Below are positions 37,194 through 44,721 of a stretch of DNA of 64,000 nucleotides, piece by piece. Source of the stretch: Chitinophagaceae bacterium UBA1931 (GTDB lineage: Bacteria; Bacteroidota; Bacteroidia; Chitinophagales; Chitinophagaceae). Location: positions 1,079,597 through 1,143,596 of the forward strand of contig DDFJ01000001.1 of the NCBI GenBank assembly GCA_002337125.1, read 5' to 3'. The notes beneath the pieces are model-generated. The model made no database searches. It was given only the letters and a program-made list of their open reading frames with translations, and was not told the DNA's origin. Every line of letters starts with the position of its first letter. Position 1 is the first letter of the stretch. The position numbers were made by a program, and so were the translations under genes.

Positions 37194-37778
37194 TTATTTG
37201 AAGTCAATTACGGCACAATAGGAATAAACTTTGTGCGTATGTATGGATACTCCAACTTTTGAATATTGGTTATCAAGGCAAATTTTCCTGTGGCCCAAGC
37301 CAGGATTACCTTCATCAATTAATAGTTGCATAACAATGTCCTTGCCTTGATTCCATCCATAGGAACAACATTCTGCATAATAATCTTGCTTGCAGTTTAT
37401 CCTGTTATGACCAACAATTCCATTTTTACCGGATTCAATTGCAAAACATTTTGCCGACTCATATAATGCAGCATCTGCACCCAGGGCTTTTACGGGCTTT
37501 CTTGTTTTAAGTTTTGCAACTAAAGATCTATAATAAGTTGAGGTTTTTGAATAAATATAACCGTCAGGCGCTTTATAGTTTAATACTTCATTTTTCAGAA
37601 AATCCTGTGGATACAATCGTGCAAGGTTGATATACATGATTGTTGATTTTTCTGCTGAAGTAAGCCATTTAATATTCTGACAGGTATTTGCCGCTGCAAT
37701 TTGTTTTTCTGTCCACTTTTGAGAAAAAGAACTGTTGAAACAGAAAATAAGACATAAAATAATAATCAAACTTTTCAT
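37194..37778 (-). CDS. exported CAP/SCP-domain protein
   Basis: A 194-residue secreted protein with a signal peptide (1-19). One CAP (SCP/PR1-like) domain covers about 45-190: LYESAKCFA, VGHNRINC, ECCSYGWNQG and GLGHRKICLD carry the conserved His/Glu/His positions of the fold. Several cysteines (in CFA, INC, ECC, ICL) suggest disulfides. Function of bacterial CAP proteins is poorly known. A terminator hairpin at 37846-37875 isolates it from the DGC gene upstream. Confidence 0.8.
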   Translation of the reverse strand: MKSLIIILCLIFCFNSSFSQKWTEKQIAAANTCQNIKWLTSAEKSTIMYINLARLYPQDFLKNEVLNYKAPDGYIYSKTSTYYRSLVAKLKTRKPVKALGADAALYESAKCFAIESGKNGIVGHNRINCKQDYYAECCSYGWNQGKDIVMQLLIDEGNPGLGHRKICLDNQYSKVGVSIHTHKVYSYCAVIDFK

Positions 37779-37845
37779 AACCTGAAACCGTTTAAATTGT
37801 TAAACGGAAACAAGTTTGAATTATTTTTTAGTTTGATTTTAAAAT

Positions 37846-37875
37846 CAAAAACCCCTCATATAAAGAAGGGTTTTG
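37846..37875 (-). terminator. rho-independent terminator for the Fnr/DGC cluster
   Basis: The CAAAAACCCCTC and GAAGGGTTTTG arms pair with a small irregularity around an AT loop. On the minus strand the hairpin is followed by TTTTTGATTTT. It lies 3' of the DGC-protein gene ending at 38006 and before the CAP gene. Confidence 0.7.
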
Positions 37876-38005
37876 ACTGAGAATTAACACATATAAAAAA
37901 CCAAAAAGAAATGAATTACAAGTTTTTAAAGGCAATTAGCAGAAGAATAAAACCTAAGTAATAGTAAACAATATCGCTTTGCTGGATCATCAGCAAATAA
38001 GTTAC

Positions 38006-38407
38006 TTAGCGATTTGTCTCATCTTCATGCAATTCGGAACCTATGTTATGCACCAACGACTCAAGACTTGTTAATATCCTTCCAGCTTCATTCACATCAA
38101 AATCTTCGTGTTGTTTTTTTGAAACACCCAATTTTGATAAATCAATATGTACATCTGGCCTTACAGCATGATTATTTAAACATGCTTTTGAACAAGCCAG
38201 CGGGCAACCATCAATTGCAATAATTTTTCTACCCGAGACTGCAGTGCGGACAAGTTTTTTCACATTACCTCCCACTCCCGCTATGCAAGACATTTCAGCC
38301 AGCCCCATCCTGTCAAGTCTGACTGCAATATGATTCGCCATCTGTGCAGCACTTGAGCAACCTGAACAGGAATATACAATCGGTTTACTTTCGGGATTCG
38401 TTTTCAT
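38006..38407 (-). CDS. DGC-domain putative zinc-binding protein
   Basis: A 133-residue protein starting at MKTNPESK. A longer frame from 38482 exists but would overlap the upstream gene and add an unlikely 25-residue stretch. Marks: YSCSGCSSAAQMANHIAVRL near the start and AIDGCPLACSKACL near 75-88, the DGC Cys-rich signature. Four to six cysteines can bind a metal. The family is often found near redox or nitrogen-oxide genes. Here it is downstream of a helical protein and a Crp/Fnr regulator on the same strand, suggesting a shared redox or metal role. Biochemical function is unknown. Confidence 0.78.
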   Translation of the reverse strand: MKTNPESKPIVYSCSGCSSAAQMANHIAVRLDRMGLAEMSCIAGVGGNVKKLVRTAVSGRKIIAIDGCPLACSKACLNNHAVRPDVHIDLSKLGVSKKQHEDFDVNEAGRILTSLESLVHNIGSELHEDETNR

Positions 38408-38429
38408 TGTACACTTTCTTTTATAATGA

Positions 38430-38864
38430 TTAATCGGATATACCTTCGATTGGTAAAGGAAAAATAAAATACTCCAGAACATTACGGTGAGCTTTTGAAA
38501 TATGCTTCTTATATGAATCCATACTTTTTCTCAAAACTGCAGCATAATGAGCAGGCAATTTTTTCAGCAACGGTTCAAGCTTGTTCAGTTCTGCGATGAT
38601 TGCAGATTTTCGTTCCTCTTTCTTTATTGGCAATTCATGATCAAGATTTGTAATGGTACGCTCAAAAATTGTTTCAGCCTTATTATAAAAATCTGCCAGT
38701 AAAGGATCGCACGAATATGTTTTTACATGCGTAAGTTTTACAACAGCTTTTTTCTCTTCATCATCAATTCCTTTTTCTGCAGTTGACGCAAGTAATGATA
38801 TGTATGCCGGAAATTTCAGCAACTCTTCAATTTCATTTTCGTTCAGATTTTTAAAATTGTCCAT
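38430..38864 (-). CDS. small all-helical protein, unknown function
   Basis: A 144-residue soluble protein with no signal peptide. Residues 10-50 include ELLKFPAYISLLASTAEKGIDD, reminiscent of TerB-like helical bundles. The rest is amphipathic helix with many Lys/Glu pairs. I do not recognise it firmly. It lies 22 bases upstream of the DGC gene and 31 bases downstream of the Crp/Fnr gene, so the three form a likely operon. Role unknown. Confidence 0.7.
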   Translation of the reverse strand: MDNFKNLNENEIEELLKFPAYISLLASTAEKGIDDEEKKAVVKLTHVKTYSCDPLLADFYNKAETIFERTITNLDHELPIKKEERKSAIIAELNKLEPLLKKLPAHYAAVLRKSMDSYKKHISKAHRNVLEYFIFPLPIEGISD

Positions 38865-38895
38865 ATCCTTCTATTTAAAAATCAAAACCCTTGGC

Positions 38896-39591
38896 TTAAA
38901 CCTTAAAGTCAACCATTTCTTCCAGTTTTTTCCTGTTGTTTAACTTCAGTTTTTTACCAGAAGCAGTAATAATTTTTGAATCTGTCAGCGTTTTTAAAAA
39001 TTTAAAAACGGTTTCATAAGTAGTTCCGGAATAAGAAGCAATATCCTGTCGTGTAACTGGTATAGTTATATAACCATCTTTATCTGCTCCAAATACATTC
39101 AGCAATTCCAGTAATGTTTCAGCAATCCTGTGTTTTACTTCCATCAATGCCAGGTTTCGCATACGCATTTCTGCTTTTTGAAGTTCAGCAGCATAAAACT
39201 GCATCAGTCTATATGTAAATGAAGGATCGGTTTTCAATGTTGCTTCAAGAAATTCACTTGTAATAAAACAGGCTGTTGACTCAATTAAAGCTGAAGCCGA
39301 AGCACTATAAATATCAGTTGTGCCAAGCCCCCTGTGTCCGAAAATATCACCCTCTTTTACAAACCGGATAATCAACTCCTTTTCATCTACCCATTGCTTA
39401 TGCACTTTTACAGCACCCTTTGAAAGAAAATAAATACCGTTAACTTTTTCTCCTTCCCTGAATATCGGTTCACCTTTTTTTAACCGTATTGTTTTCTTTT
39501 TTGCAGCAACAAGTTCTTTCCATTCGGGTATACAAAAACTACATAAAAAACAACTGTTCAGATTACATTTCCCATCATTCATGCCTGACAA
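38896..39591 (-). CDS. Crp/Fnr-family regulator with N-terminal cysteine cluster
   Basis: A 231-residue regulator. The N-terminus carries C9, C14, C17 and C20 (KCNLNSCFLCSFC), and Cys108 lies in the effector domain, reminiscent of Fe-S ligation in FNR. Residues about 25-140 form the cNMP-type beta roll (EPIFREGEKVNGIYFLSKGA). The HTH is at about 170-215 with RQDIASYSGTTYETVFKFL as the recognition region. It probably senses oxygen, nitric oxide or redox state. It heads a three-gene cluster with a helical protein and the DGC protein and is divergent from the ClC gene with 98 bases between starts. Confidence 0.85.
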   Translation of the reverse strand: MSGMNDGKCNLNSCFLCSFCIPEWKELVAAKKKTIRLKKGEPIFREGEKVNGIYFLSKGAVKVHKQWVDEKELIIRFVKEGDIFGHRGLGTTDIYSASASALIESTACFITSEFLEATLKTDPSFTYRLMQFYAAELQKAEMRMRNLALMEVKHRIAETLLELLNVFGADKDGYITIPVTRQDIASYSGTTYETVFKFLKTLTDSKIITASGKKLKLNNRKKLEEMVDFKV

Positions 39592-39635
39592 TAAAATATT
39601 GCTATTAATATGTTTTTAAGCCTATTTAAAAAATA

Positions 39636-39670
39636 AAGTTACGTAAAATATAACTTATACAATATTTTTG
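39636..39670 (+). promoter_or_regulatory. candidate promoter and inverted repeat between Crp/Fnr and ClC genes
   Basis: TATTTTTG at 39663-39670 matches the TAnnTTTG -7 element and lies 20 bases before the ClC start. Just upstream, AAGTTA (39636-39641) and TAACTT (39651-39656) form a 6-bp inverted repeat with a 9-base spacer, a possible site for the divergent regulator. No clear -33 TTG is visible. Confidence 0.4.
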
Positions 39671-39689
39671 CAAAAAGAACAAAGCAATT

Positions 39690-41372
39690 ATGTCGAGAAC
39701 AGATGAACGGACACCCGTTTCACCATCGTTTGAACAATTGTTCAATAAACAGACGGCAATGAGAGAATCGCCGGTTAATAAACGGGTTGTGTATCTGAGT
39801 TTACAGGCAATTCTGAATGCAGTTGTCATTGGCTTCATTGCCAAACTGCTTGTTTCGCTGATTGCATTCATCACAAACATTTCGTTTTACGGAAAATTTT
39901 CATTCGAACAGAACTCACCTGCCGGAAATAACCTTGGTTTATTTGTAATACTGATACCTATTGCAGGAAGTATTATTATTGGACTGATGGCCAGGTATGG
40001 TTCAAAAGCCATCAGGGGTCATGGGATACCTGAAGCAATGGAAAAAATCATTTCAGATGAAAGCAGGATTCCTCCAATCATTACTTTTTTAAAACCTTTG
40101 TCGGCAGCAATATCAATCGGAACAGGTGGCCCTTTTGGCGCAGAAGGTCCAATCATTGCAACAGGCGGAGCTTTTGGTTCATTAACCGGGCAGATGATGC
40201 ATATCTCATCAGCCGAACGAAAAATTATTTTAACAGCAGGAGCTTGTGCAGGCATGGCAACTATATTCGGAACTCCGTTTGCGGCAGTACTGCTTGCAAT
40301 TGAACTGCTGCTGTTTGAATTTTCTCCACGCTCAATCATCCCCGTAAGTATAAGTTGTGTTACGGGTGCAGCCATGCATCTTTTATTATTTGGAAAAAGT
40401 CCGGTATTTGCAATGGCTTCAATTCCTGTTCCCTCATCAGTTGGTTTGATTGCTTACATTGTTCTTGGAATTATCATTGGCATTATAGCATCGTTTGTAT
40501 CAAGAAGTGTTTATGCAGTTGAGGATTTGTTTGAAAAACTACCGGTTCACTGGATGTGGTGGCCGGCAATTGGTGCAGTAGCTGTAGGTGTTTCAGGTTA
40601 TTTTGCGCCACACACAATGGGTGTTGGATATGATAATATTCAGAACCTGTTGAAGGGAGATCTTCCATTGAGCATGTTGCTTTCGCTTTGCTTTTTAAAA
40701 TATATTTCATGGGTAATTTCGCTTGGCAGCGGCACTTCAGGCGGAACACTTGCCCCACTATTTACCATAGGAGGAGCTGCAGGTGCATTACTTGGACTGT
40801 TATCAGTTCACTTCTTTCCTTCAATGGACATCAATCTTTCAACTGCAGCGTTAATTGGCATGGCTGCAATGTTTGCAGGAGCATCAAGAGCTTTATTAAC
40901 TTCTGTGATTTTTGCATTGGAAACAACCGGGCAGTTAAATGGATTGCTTCCTTTAATCGGCGCATGCACTTCGTCTTATTTTATTTCCTTCTTTTTTATG
41001 AAGGGAAGTATTATGACTGAAAAAATTAAACGAAGAGGTATTCATACTCCTGACTCTTACGAACCTGATTTATTACAATCTGTAAAAGTGGAAGAGTTAG
41101 TAACCGCAACAATACCTGAAGAAAAAAACAAGCCAGCAGTTTACATGCAAGACCAGGTAAGTGTTGCGGCGGAAATGATGGGAATGTATAATATAGATAC
41201 ACTGCTTGTCTTAGATAATAAAGAAGAAAAACAAGCAGTCGGTATTATCTCCGCTAAATCAATTTTACAGTTCTACAGTTCTCAAAAACAAAAGCAACAC
41301 AAGTACGATTCTCCTGCCGGAACTAGAAAACTAATGGTACATGGAAGAAATTTTATTAAGAAAATAAAATAA
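39690..41372 (+). CDS. ClC-family chloride channel/antiporter with C-terminal CBS region
   Basis: A 560-residue membrane protein with about ten or more hydrophobic segments up to residue 435 and a cytoplasmic tail (about 455-550) that looks like one CBS-type unit (VAAEMMGMYNIDTLLVLD). Selectivity-filter motifs are GHGIPEA near 110, GAEGP with gating Glu152, and GSGTSGGTLAP near 350. The Arg of the usual GREGP is Ala here. It moves chloride or another anion, perhaps coupled to protons. A terminator follows at 41430. No partner gene is seen on the same strand. Confidence 0.9.
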   Translation: MSRTDERTPVSPSFEQLFNKQTAMRESPVNKRVVYLSLQAILNAVVIGFIAKLLVSLIAFITNISFYGKFSFEQNSPAGNNLGLFVILIPIAGSIIIGLMARYGSKAIRGHGIPEAMEKIISDESRIPPIITFLKPLSAAISIGTGGPFGAEGPIIATGGAFGSLTGQMMHISSAERKIILTAGACAGMATIFGTPFAAVLLAIELLLFEFSPRSIIPVSISCVTGAAMHLLLFGKSPVFAMASIPVPSSVGLIAYIVLGIIIGIIASFVSRSVYAVEDLFEKLPVHWMWWPAIGAVAVGVSGYFAPHTMGVGYDNIQNLLKGDLPLSMLLSLCFLKYISWVISLGSGTSGGTLAPLFTIGGAAGALLGLLSVHFFPSMDINLSTAALIGMAAMFAGASRALLTSVIFALETTGQLNGLLPLIGACTSSYFISFFFMKGSIMTEKIKRRGIHTPDSYEPDLLQSVKVEELVTATIPEEKNKPAVYMQDQVSVAAEMMGMYNIDTLLVLDNKEEKQAVGIISAKSILQFYSSQKQKQHKYDSPAGTRKLMVHGRNFIKKIK

Positions 41373-41429
41373 AGAAAAGGTTTAAAAAACAGATCGTTTA
41401 TAATTGGAGCTTGTAAGAGAACCGCAAAA

Positions 41430-41457
41430 AATAACCCCTCCAAATGGAAGGGTTATT
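41430..41457 (+). terminator. hairpin terminator after the ClC gene
   Basis: AATAACCCCTCC and GGAAGGGTTATT pair with one mismatch around an AAAT loop. It lies 57 bases past the ClC stop and is preceded by an A-run, so it could work in both directions; the T-run following it is short. Confidence 0.7.
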
Positions 41458-41463
41458 CTTTGA

Positions 41464-41492
41464 AATATTATTTCCCGGAATATTATTTCCGG
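41464..41492. repeat. short tandem duplication (about 15 bases, two units)
   Basis: AATATTATTTCCCGG is followed directly by AATATTATTTCCGG. It lies in the AT-rich gap 41458-41636 between the ClC terminator and the first orphan gene. The rest of that gap holds nothing I can identify apart from a GC-richer patch at about 41500-41530. Confidence 0.5.
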
Positions 41493-41636
41493 AAATAAGT
41501 CGTCGGGATGGCTACCTTGAGTTCGAACCTTTTAACGGTAGATATTCAAAATATTATAAAATAATTATATGCATTTTATATAAACAAAAAACCCTATACA
41601 AAAAGTCAATGACAAAATCTTCTTTTTTTTAATTAT

Positions 41637-42020
41637 GTGTTAGCATTTATTAAAACTCATCTGAATAAAAGAGATAAAATTTTCCAGTTTTGTCTCAGAC
41701 CTATGTATGATTATAATTGCAACCGTATTCGTCATGAAGATTGTGCCTACAAAAACAAAAGGCAGACATCAATTGAATCGTATGCTAAAAAATCATTAAG
41801 AGCAGACCCATATTGGCTAAATGAAAAAATTTTACGAGAACTGTTTAGTGCTTTTGGCCCAAACACTGAAATAGAGCCGGAATTGCTTGAAGAAAAAGGT
41901 TTCAATTTCTCTTTATTTAAAAGCAAACTAACTGATCAAGGAATTATCATTTTTATTATGAACAAATTCGGGTTCAGTCTTCTTAAAAATCAAAAAGTTA
42001 TTATATGCCGGATCAATTAA
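41637..42020 (+). CDS. orphan hypothetical protein, AT-rich
   Basis: Up to 127 residues from a GTG start; an ATG at 41703 (MYDYNCNRIR) is an equally plausible start. No recognised domain. It has three cysteines in the first half (FCLRP, YNCNR, EDCAY), is basic and ends with a hydrophobic IIIFIMNKFG segment. Base composition is more AT-rich than the neighbours and codon use is dominated by A/T-ending codons, which suggests a foreign or fast-evolving gene. Its end overlaps the start of the next frame by 16 bases. Confidence 0.4.
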   Translation: MLAFIKTHLNKRDKIFQFCLRPMYDYNCNRIRHEDCAYKNKRQTSIESYAKKSLRADPYWLNEKILRELFSAFGPNTEIEPELLEEKGFNFSLFKSKLTDQGIIIFIMNKFGFSLLKNQKVIICRIN

Positions 42021-42277
42021 AATTTAAAAGTTGGGAAATTCTTTACAAAAGTCTATATCAGAATCAAACTGCAAATGAATCCCTATCAAATACAATCGAA
42101 CATTTTCCAAAACTATCCGAAAATATACCGGGAGAGATTTCGTTAGACAATAAGGTTACCAACCCTTCCAATCTAGTAAAAATTGCTCTAATCCTAATTG
42201 GATCAGGATTTTTAATTTGGGTTGGGTACCAAATAGTAAAATCACAAAATGAGAAAGAAAACTCGAAGAATAAATAA
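42005..42277 (+). CDS. orphan small membrane protein, AT-rich
   Basis: A 90-residue protein from an ATG at 42005, overlapping the previous frame by 16 bases, which supports translational coupling. A polar N-terminal 58 residues is followed by one transmembrane segment (LVKIALILIGSGFLIWVGYQ, about 57-76) and a short charged tail. No family recognised. Together with the upstream frame it could be a small two-gene unit such as an effector and its membrane partner, but nothing in the sequence proves a function. Confidence 0.45.
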   Translation: MPDQLKFKSWEILYKSLYQNQTANESLSNTIEHFPKLSENIPGEISLDNKVTNPSNLVKIALILIGSGFLIWVGYQIVKSQNEKENSKNK

Positions 42278-42335
42278 TTTCAATATTGAATTGATGCTAT
42301 TTTGCTTTCTCAAAAAGTAGCTAAAAGAATATTAT

Positions 42336-44711
42336 TTATAAAACAAAAGCTTTTTCACCCCCTTTAATTTCTTTTGTTATCTTCTCACCATTGACCCGAA
42401 AAACGACTCTCTTTGATTTTGATGTAGTGTTTTTTACAACTAATTTTTTCACAACACCATTTTGCCAATCCATATTTATTTCAAAACCCCCTCTTGCTCT
42501 TACTCCATAAAAATGTCCCGTTGACCATTGCTTTGGCAAAGCTGGAAGTAATTCAATAATGGTGTTACCATTTTCATCCACATCATAAGATTGTACAAGC
42601 ATTTCTGCTACGCCTGCTGTATATCCCATTTGCCAATCAATCTGGTACCCACCATCAAAGTTGACGGAGTTAGGTGAGAACTTTTTAAGTAACTGTTGAG
42701 CCATGTAATACGACTTATCGGCATTTTTTAATCTCGCCCAGAGATTTATTTCCCAACCAAGCATCCAGTTAGAGTTGCCTGGTCCAAATATTTCAAGCGT
42801 ACGTTGCACTGCACTTACAAGGGACTCTTTTCTTTCTAAAATCAATTGACGACCAGGGAAAAAACCAATTAAATGTGAAACGTGATTCCTGTTGGCAGGT
42901 TTTGGCCTGTCAAGACCAGGCTCCATCCACTCTTTTATTTTTCCTTCTTCATCAATCTGGTAAGGTGCAAGGTGCGTCAGTACATATTTTACAGAATCAT
43001 ACAATGCATCTCTTTTATTGAGAATATCACAGGTTTGTAAATAATTTTTAAACAATTCAGTATACAAAGCAACGTCTTGTCCTGAATTCAGAGTTGTGTA
43101 TCCTTTATAACCTGAAGGAGTAATATAGGTTGCTTCTGATGATACAGTAAAAGGTGGAACCACGTACCCTTTTTCATCTTTTATTAACCAGTCTAAGCTA
43201 AATTCAACAGCTCCTTTAAACAAAGGAAATGCTCGATCTTTTAAAAACTTTTCGTCCTGGGTAAACTGATAATGTTCCCAAAAATCGAATGATTCCCAAA
43301 TGCCACCTCCCATAAAATTAGCCCAACTTGGTTCGCCACTAAAATCACCAACAGGAGCCGATTGACGCCAAATATCTGCATTATGATGCGCCAACCAACC
43401 ACGACAATTATAGTTAGTTTTAGCTGTAGCAGCACCATTCACTGCCAATTCTTCCACAAACTTTAATAGTGGCTGATGACACTCTGCGAGATTGCCGCTT
43501 TCCGCAGGCCAATAATTCATTTGTGTGTTAATGTTTATGGTATAGTTGCTGCTCCAGGGTGGGCGAACCCATTCATTCCAGATTCCCTGCAAATTCAATG
43601 GCTGACTTCCTGGTCTTGAACCAGCAATTAACATGTATCGTCCCAATTGATAAACAAGTGCTGCCAGCCATGGGTTTTCATCATGTTTAAAACTTGAAAC
43701 ATAATCACTCATAGATCCCTTAGTTGCGTCATTGCCCAATACCAGTTCTACACGATCAAATAATTTTTGAAAATCAGTTGTATGTGCCTTGTATAATTGT
43801 TCAAATGTTTTACCAGCCAGTTTGCTCATATCATTCAAAGCAAGTTGTTCACAATCGGCACCTTGTGCAGAAGGTGATTTATCAAATCCATTATAGCTGG
43901 TACGTGCAGTAACCAATAACAATACTTTCGTTGCATTGGTTACTGTAATGCCTTGTTGCGATACAGTAACAGTTCCATCAGCGTTTATAGTTTTTAAAAA
44001 TGTTGCATAGTTCATACCCTTACCATCAGGAGATTCAGCATAGATCACCGGATTTTTTGAATCAAGATAGCTAGGATCAACATGTGCAGGAGCTTTTCCT
44101 TTTGCTTCCAGTAAATTTTTTGCTGCAATCTGTAATGACCGCTGATGTGCACCAGAGAGTTTGATTTGAAAATTCAGTTTACCGGGCACACTACTTTCTA
44201 ATTGCATTGCAATCATTTGATTCGGATAACTTACAAATGCAGTTCGCTTATACGTTACTCCGTCAATAACATACGATACTGTTACTACGCCCTTTTGCAT
44301 ATCGAGTGTACGTGAATATTCATTTGCATTCTCTAAATGTGACATTTCGATTTGCAATTCACCTAAAGGTTGATACGATTGATTGTATGGCCCCTGCATT
44401 TTTTGCATCAGTTTGTCTGCCAATACATGGTCGCCTTTTAATAAAGCAGCTCTTACCTGTGGAATATATTGAGGTGCCTGGGGATTATTCCAATCCTTCG
44501 GTTCACCCGACCAAAAGTTATCATCATTCAAAGATATTTTTTCTTTTTTTATTCCTCCATACACCATTGCCCCTAACCTTCCATTACCAAGTATCAAGGC
44601 TTCTGTTACTTTTTGTGCAGGTTTATTGTACACTAATTTCATTTTACTGTTTTGCGTAAAAGCAAATAAACTTATGCATACAAATAGGATTGAAGCAATT
44701 ATTCTTTTCAT
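42336..44711 (-). CDS. GH95 alpha-L-fucosidase/galactosidase, divergent active site
   Basis: A 791-residue exported enzyme with a signal peptide ending in AFTQ. GH95 marks are ALILGNGRLGAMVYGG at the start, WSGEPKDWNNP, GIWNEWVRPPWSSNY and NINTQMNYWPAE (active-site Asn pair). The catalytic-base region reads YQID692WQMGY, keeping the Asp but replacing the DGNFG loop found in the second GH95 of this window. It would remove alpha-1,2-fucose or L-galactose. It is 10 bases downstream of a GH35 gene, so the two are co-transcribed. Confidence 0.88.
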   Translation of the reverse strand: MKRIIASILFVCISLFAFTQNSKMKLVYNKPAQKVTEALILGNGRLGAMVYGGIKKEKISLNDDNFWSGEPKDWNNPQAPQYIPQVRAALLKGDHVLADKLMQKMQGPYNQSYQPLGELQIEMSHLENANEYSRTLDMQKGVVTVSYVIDGVTYKRTAFVSYPNQMIAMQLESSVPGKLNFQIKLSGAHQRSLQIAAKNLLEAKGKAPAHVDPSYLDSKNPVIYAESPDGKGMNYATFLKTINADGTVTVSQQGITVTNATKVLLLVTARTSYNGFDKSPSAQGADCEQLALNDMSKLAGKTFEQLYKAHTTDFQKLFDRVELVLGNDATKGSMSDYVSSFKHDENPWLAALVYQLGRYMLIAGSRPGSQPLNLQGIWNEWVRPPWSSNYTININTQMNYWPAESGNLAECHQPLLKFVEELAVNGAATAKTNYNCRGWLAHHNADIWRQSAPVGDFSGEPSWANFMGGGIWESFDFWEHYQFTQDEKFLKDRAFPLFKGAVEFSLDWLIKDEKGYVVPPFTVSSEATYITPSGYKGYTTLNSGQDVALYTELFKNYLQTCDILNKRDALYDSVKYVLTHLAPYQIDEEGKIKEWMEPGLDRPKPANRNHVSHLIGFFPGRQLILERKESLVSAVQRTLEIFGPGNSNWMLGWEINLWARLKNADKSYYMAQQLLKKFSPNSVNFDGGYQIDWQMGYTAGVAEMLVQSYDVDENGNTIIELLPALPKQWSTGHFYGVRARGGFEINMDWQNGVVKKLVVKNTTSKSKRVVFRVNGEKITKEIKGGEKAFVL

Positions 44712-44721
44712 TGATTTTCCG

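Noticed and set aside
38408..38482. 25-residue N-terminal extension of the DGC protein
   Set aside because: It would overlap the upstream gene's end (38430) and adds a stretch unlike the family start; MKTNPESK at 38407 fits better.
41498..41530. tRNA fragment or attachment site around a GTTCGAAC-like stretch
   Set aside because: GAGTTCGAACC resembles a T-loop, but the flanking bases do not form a T-stem or an acceptor stem on either strand.
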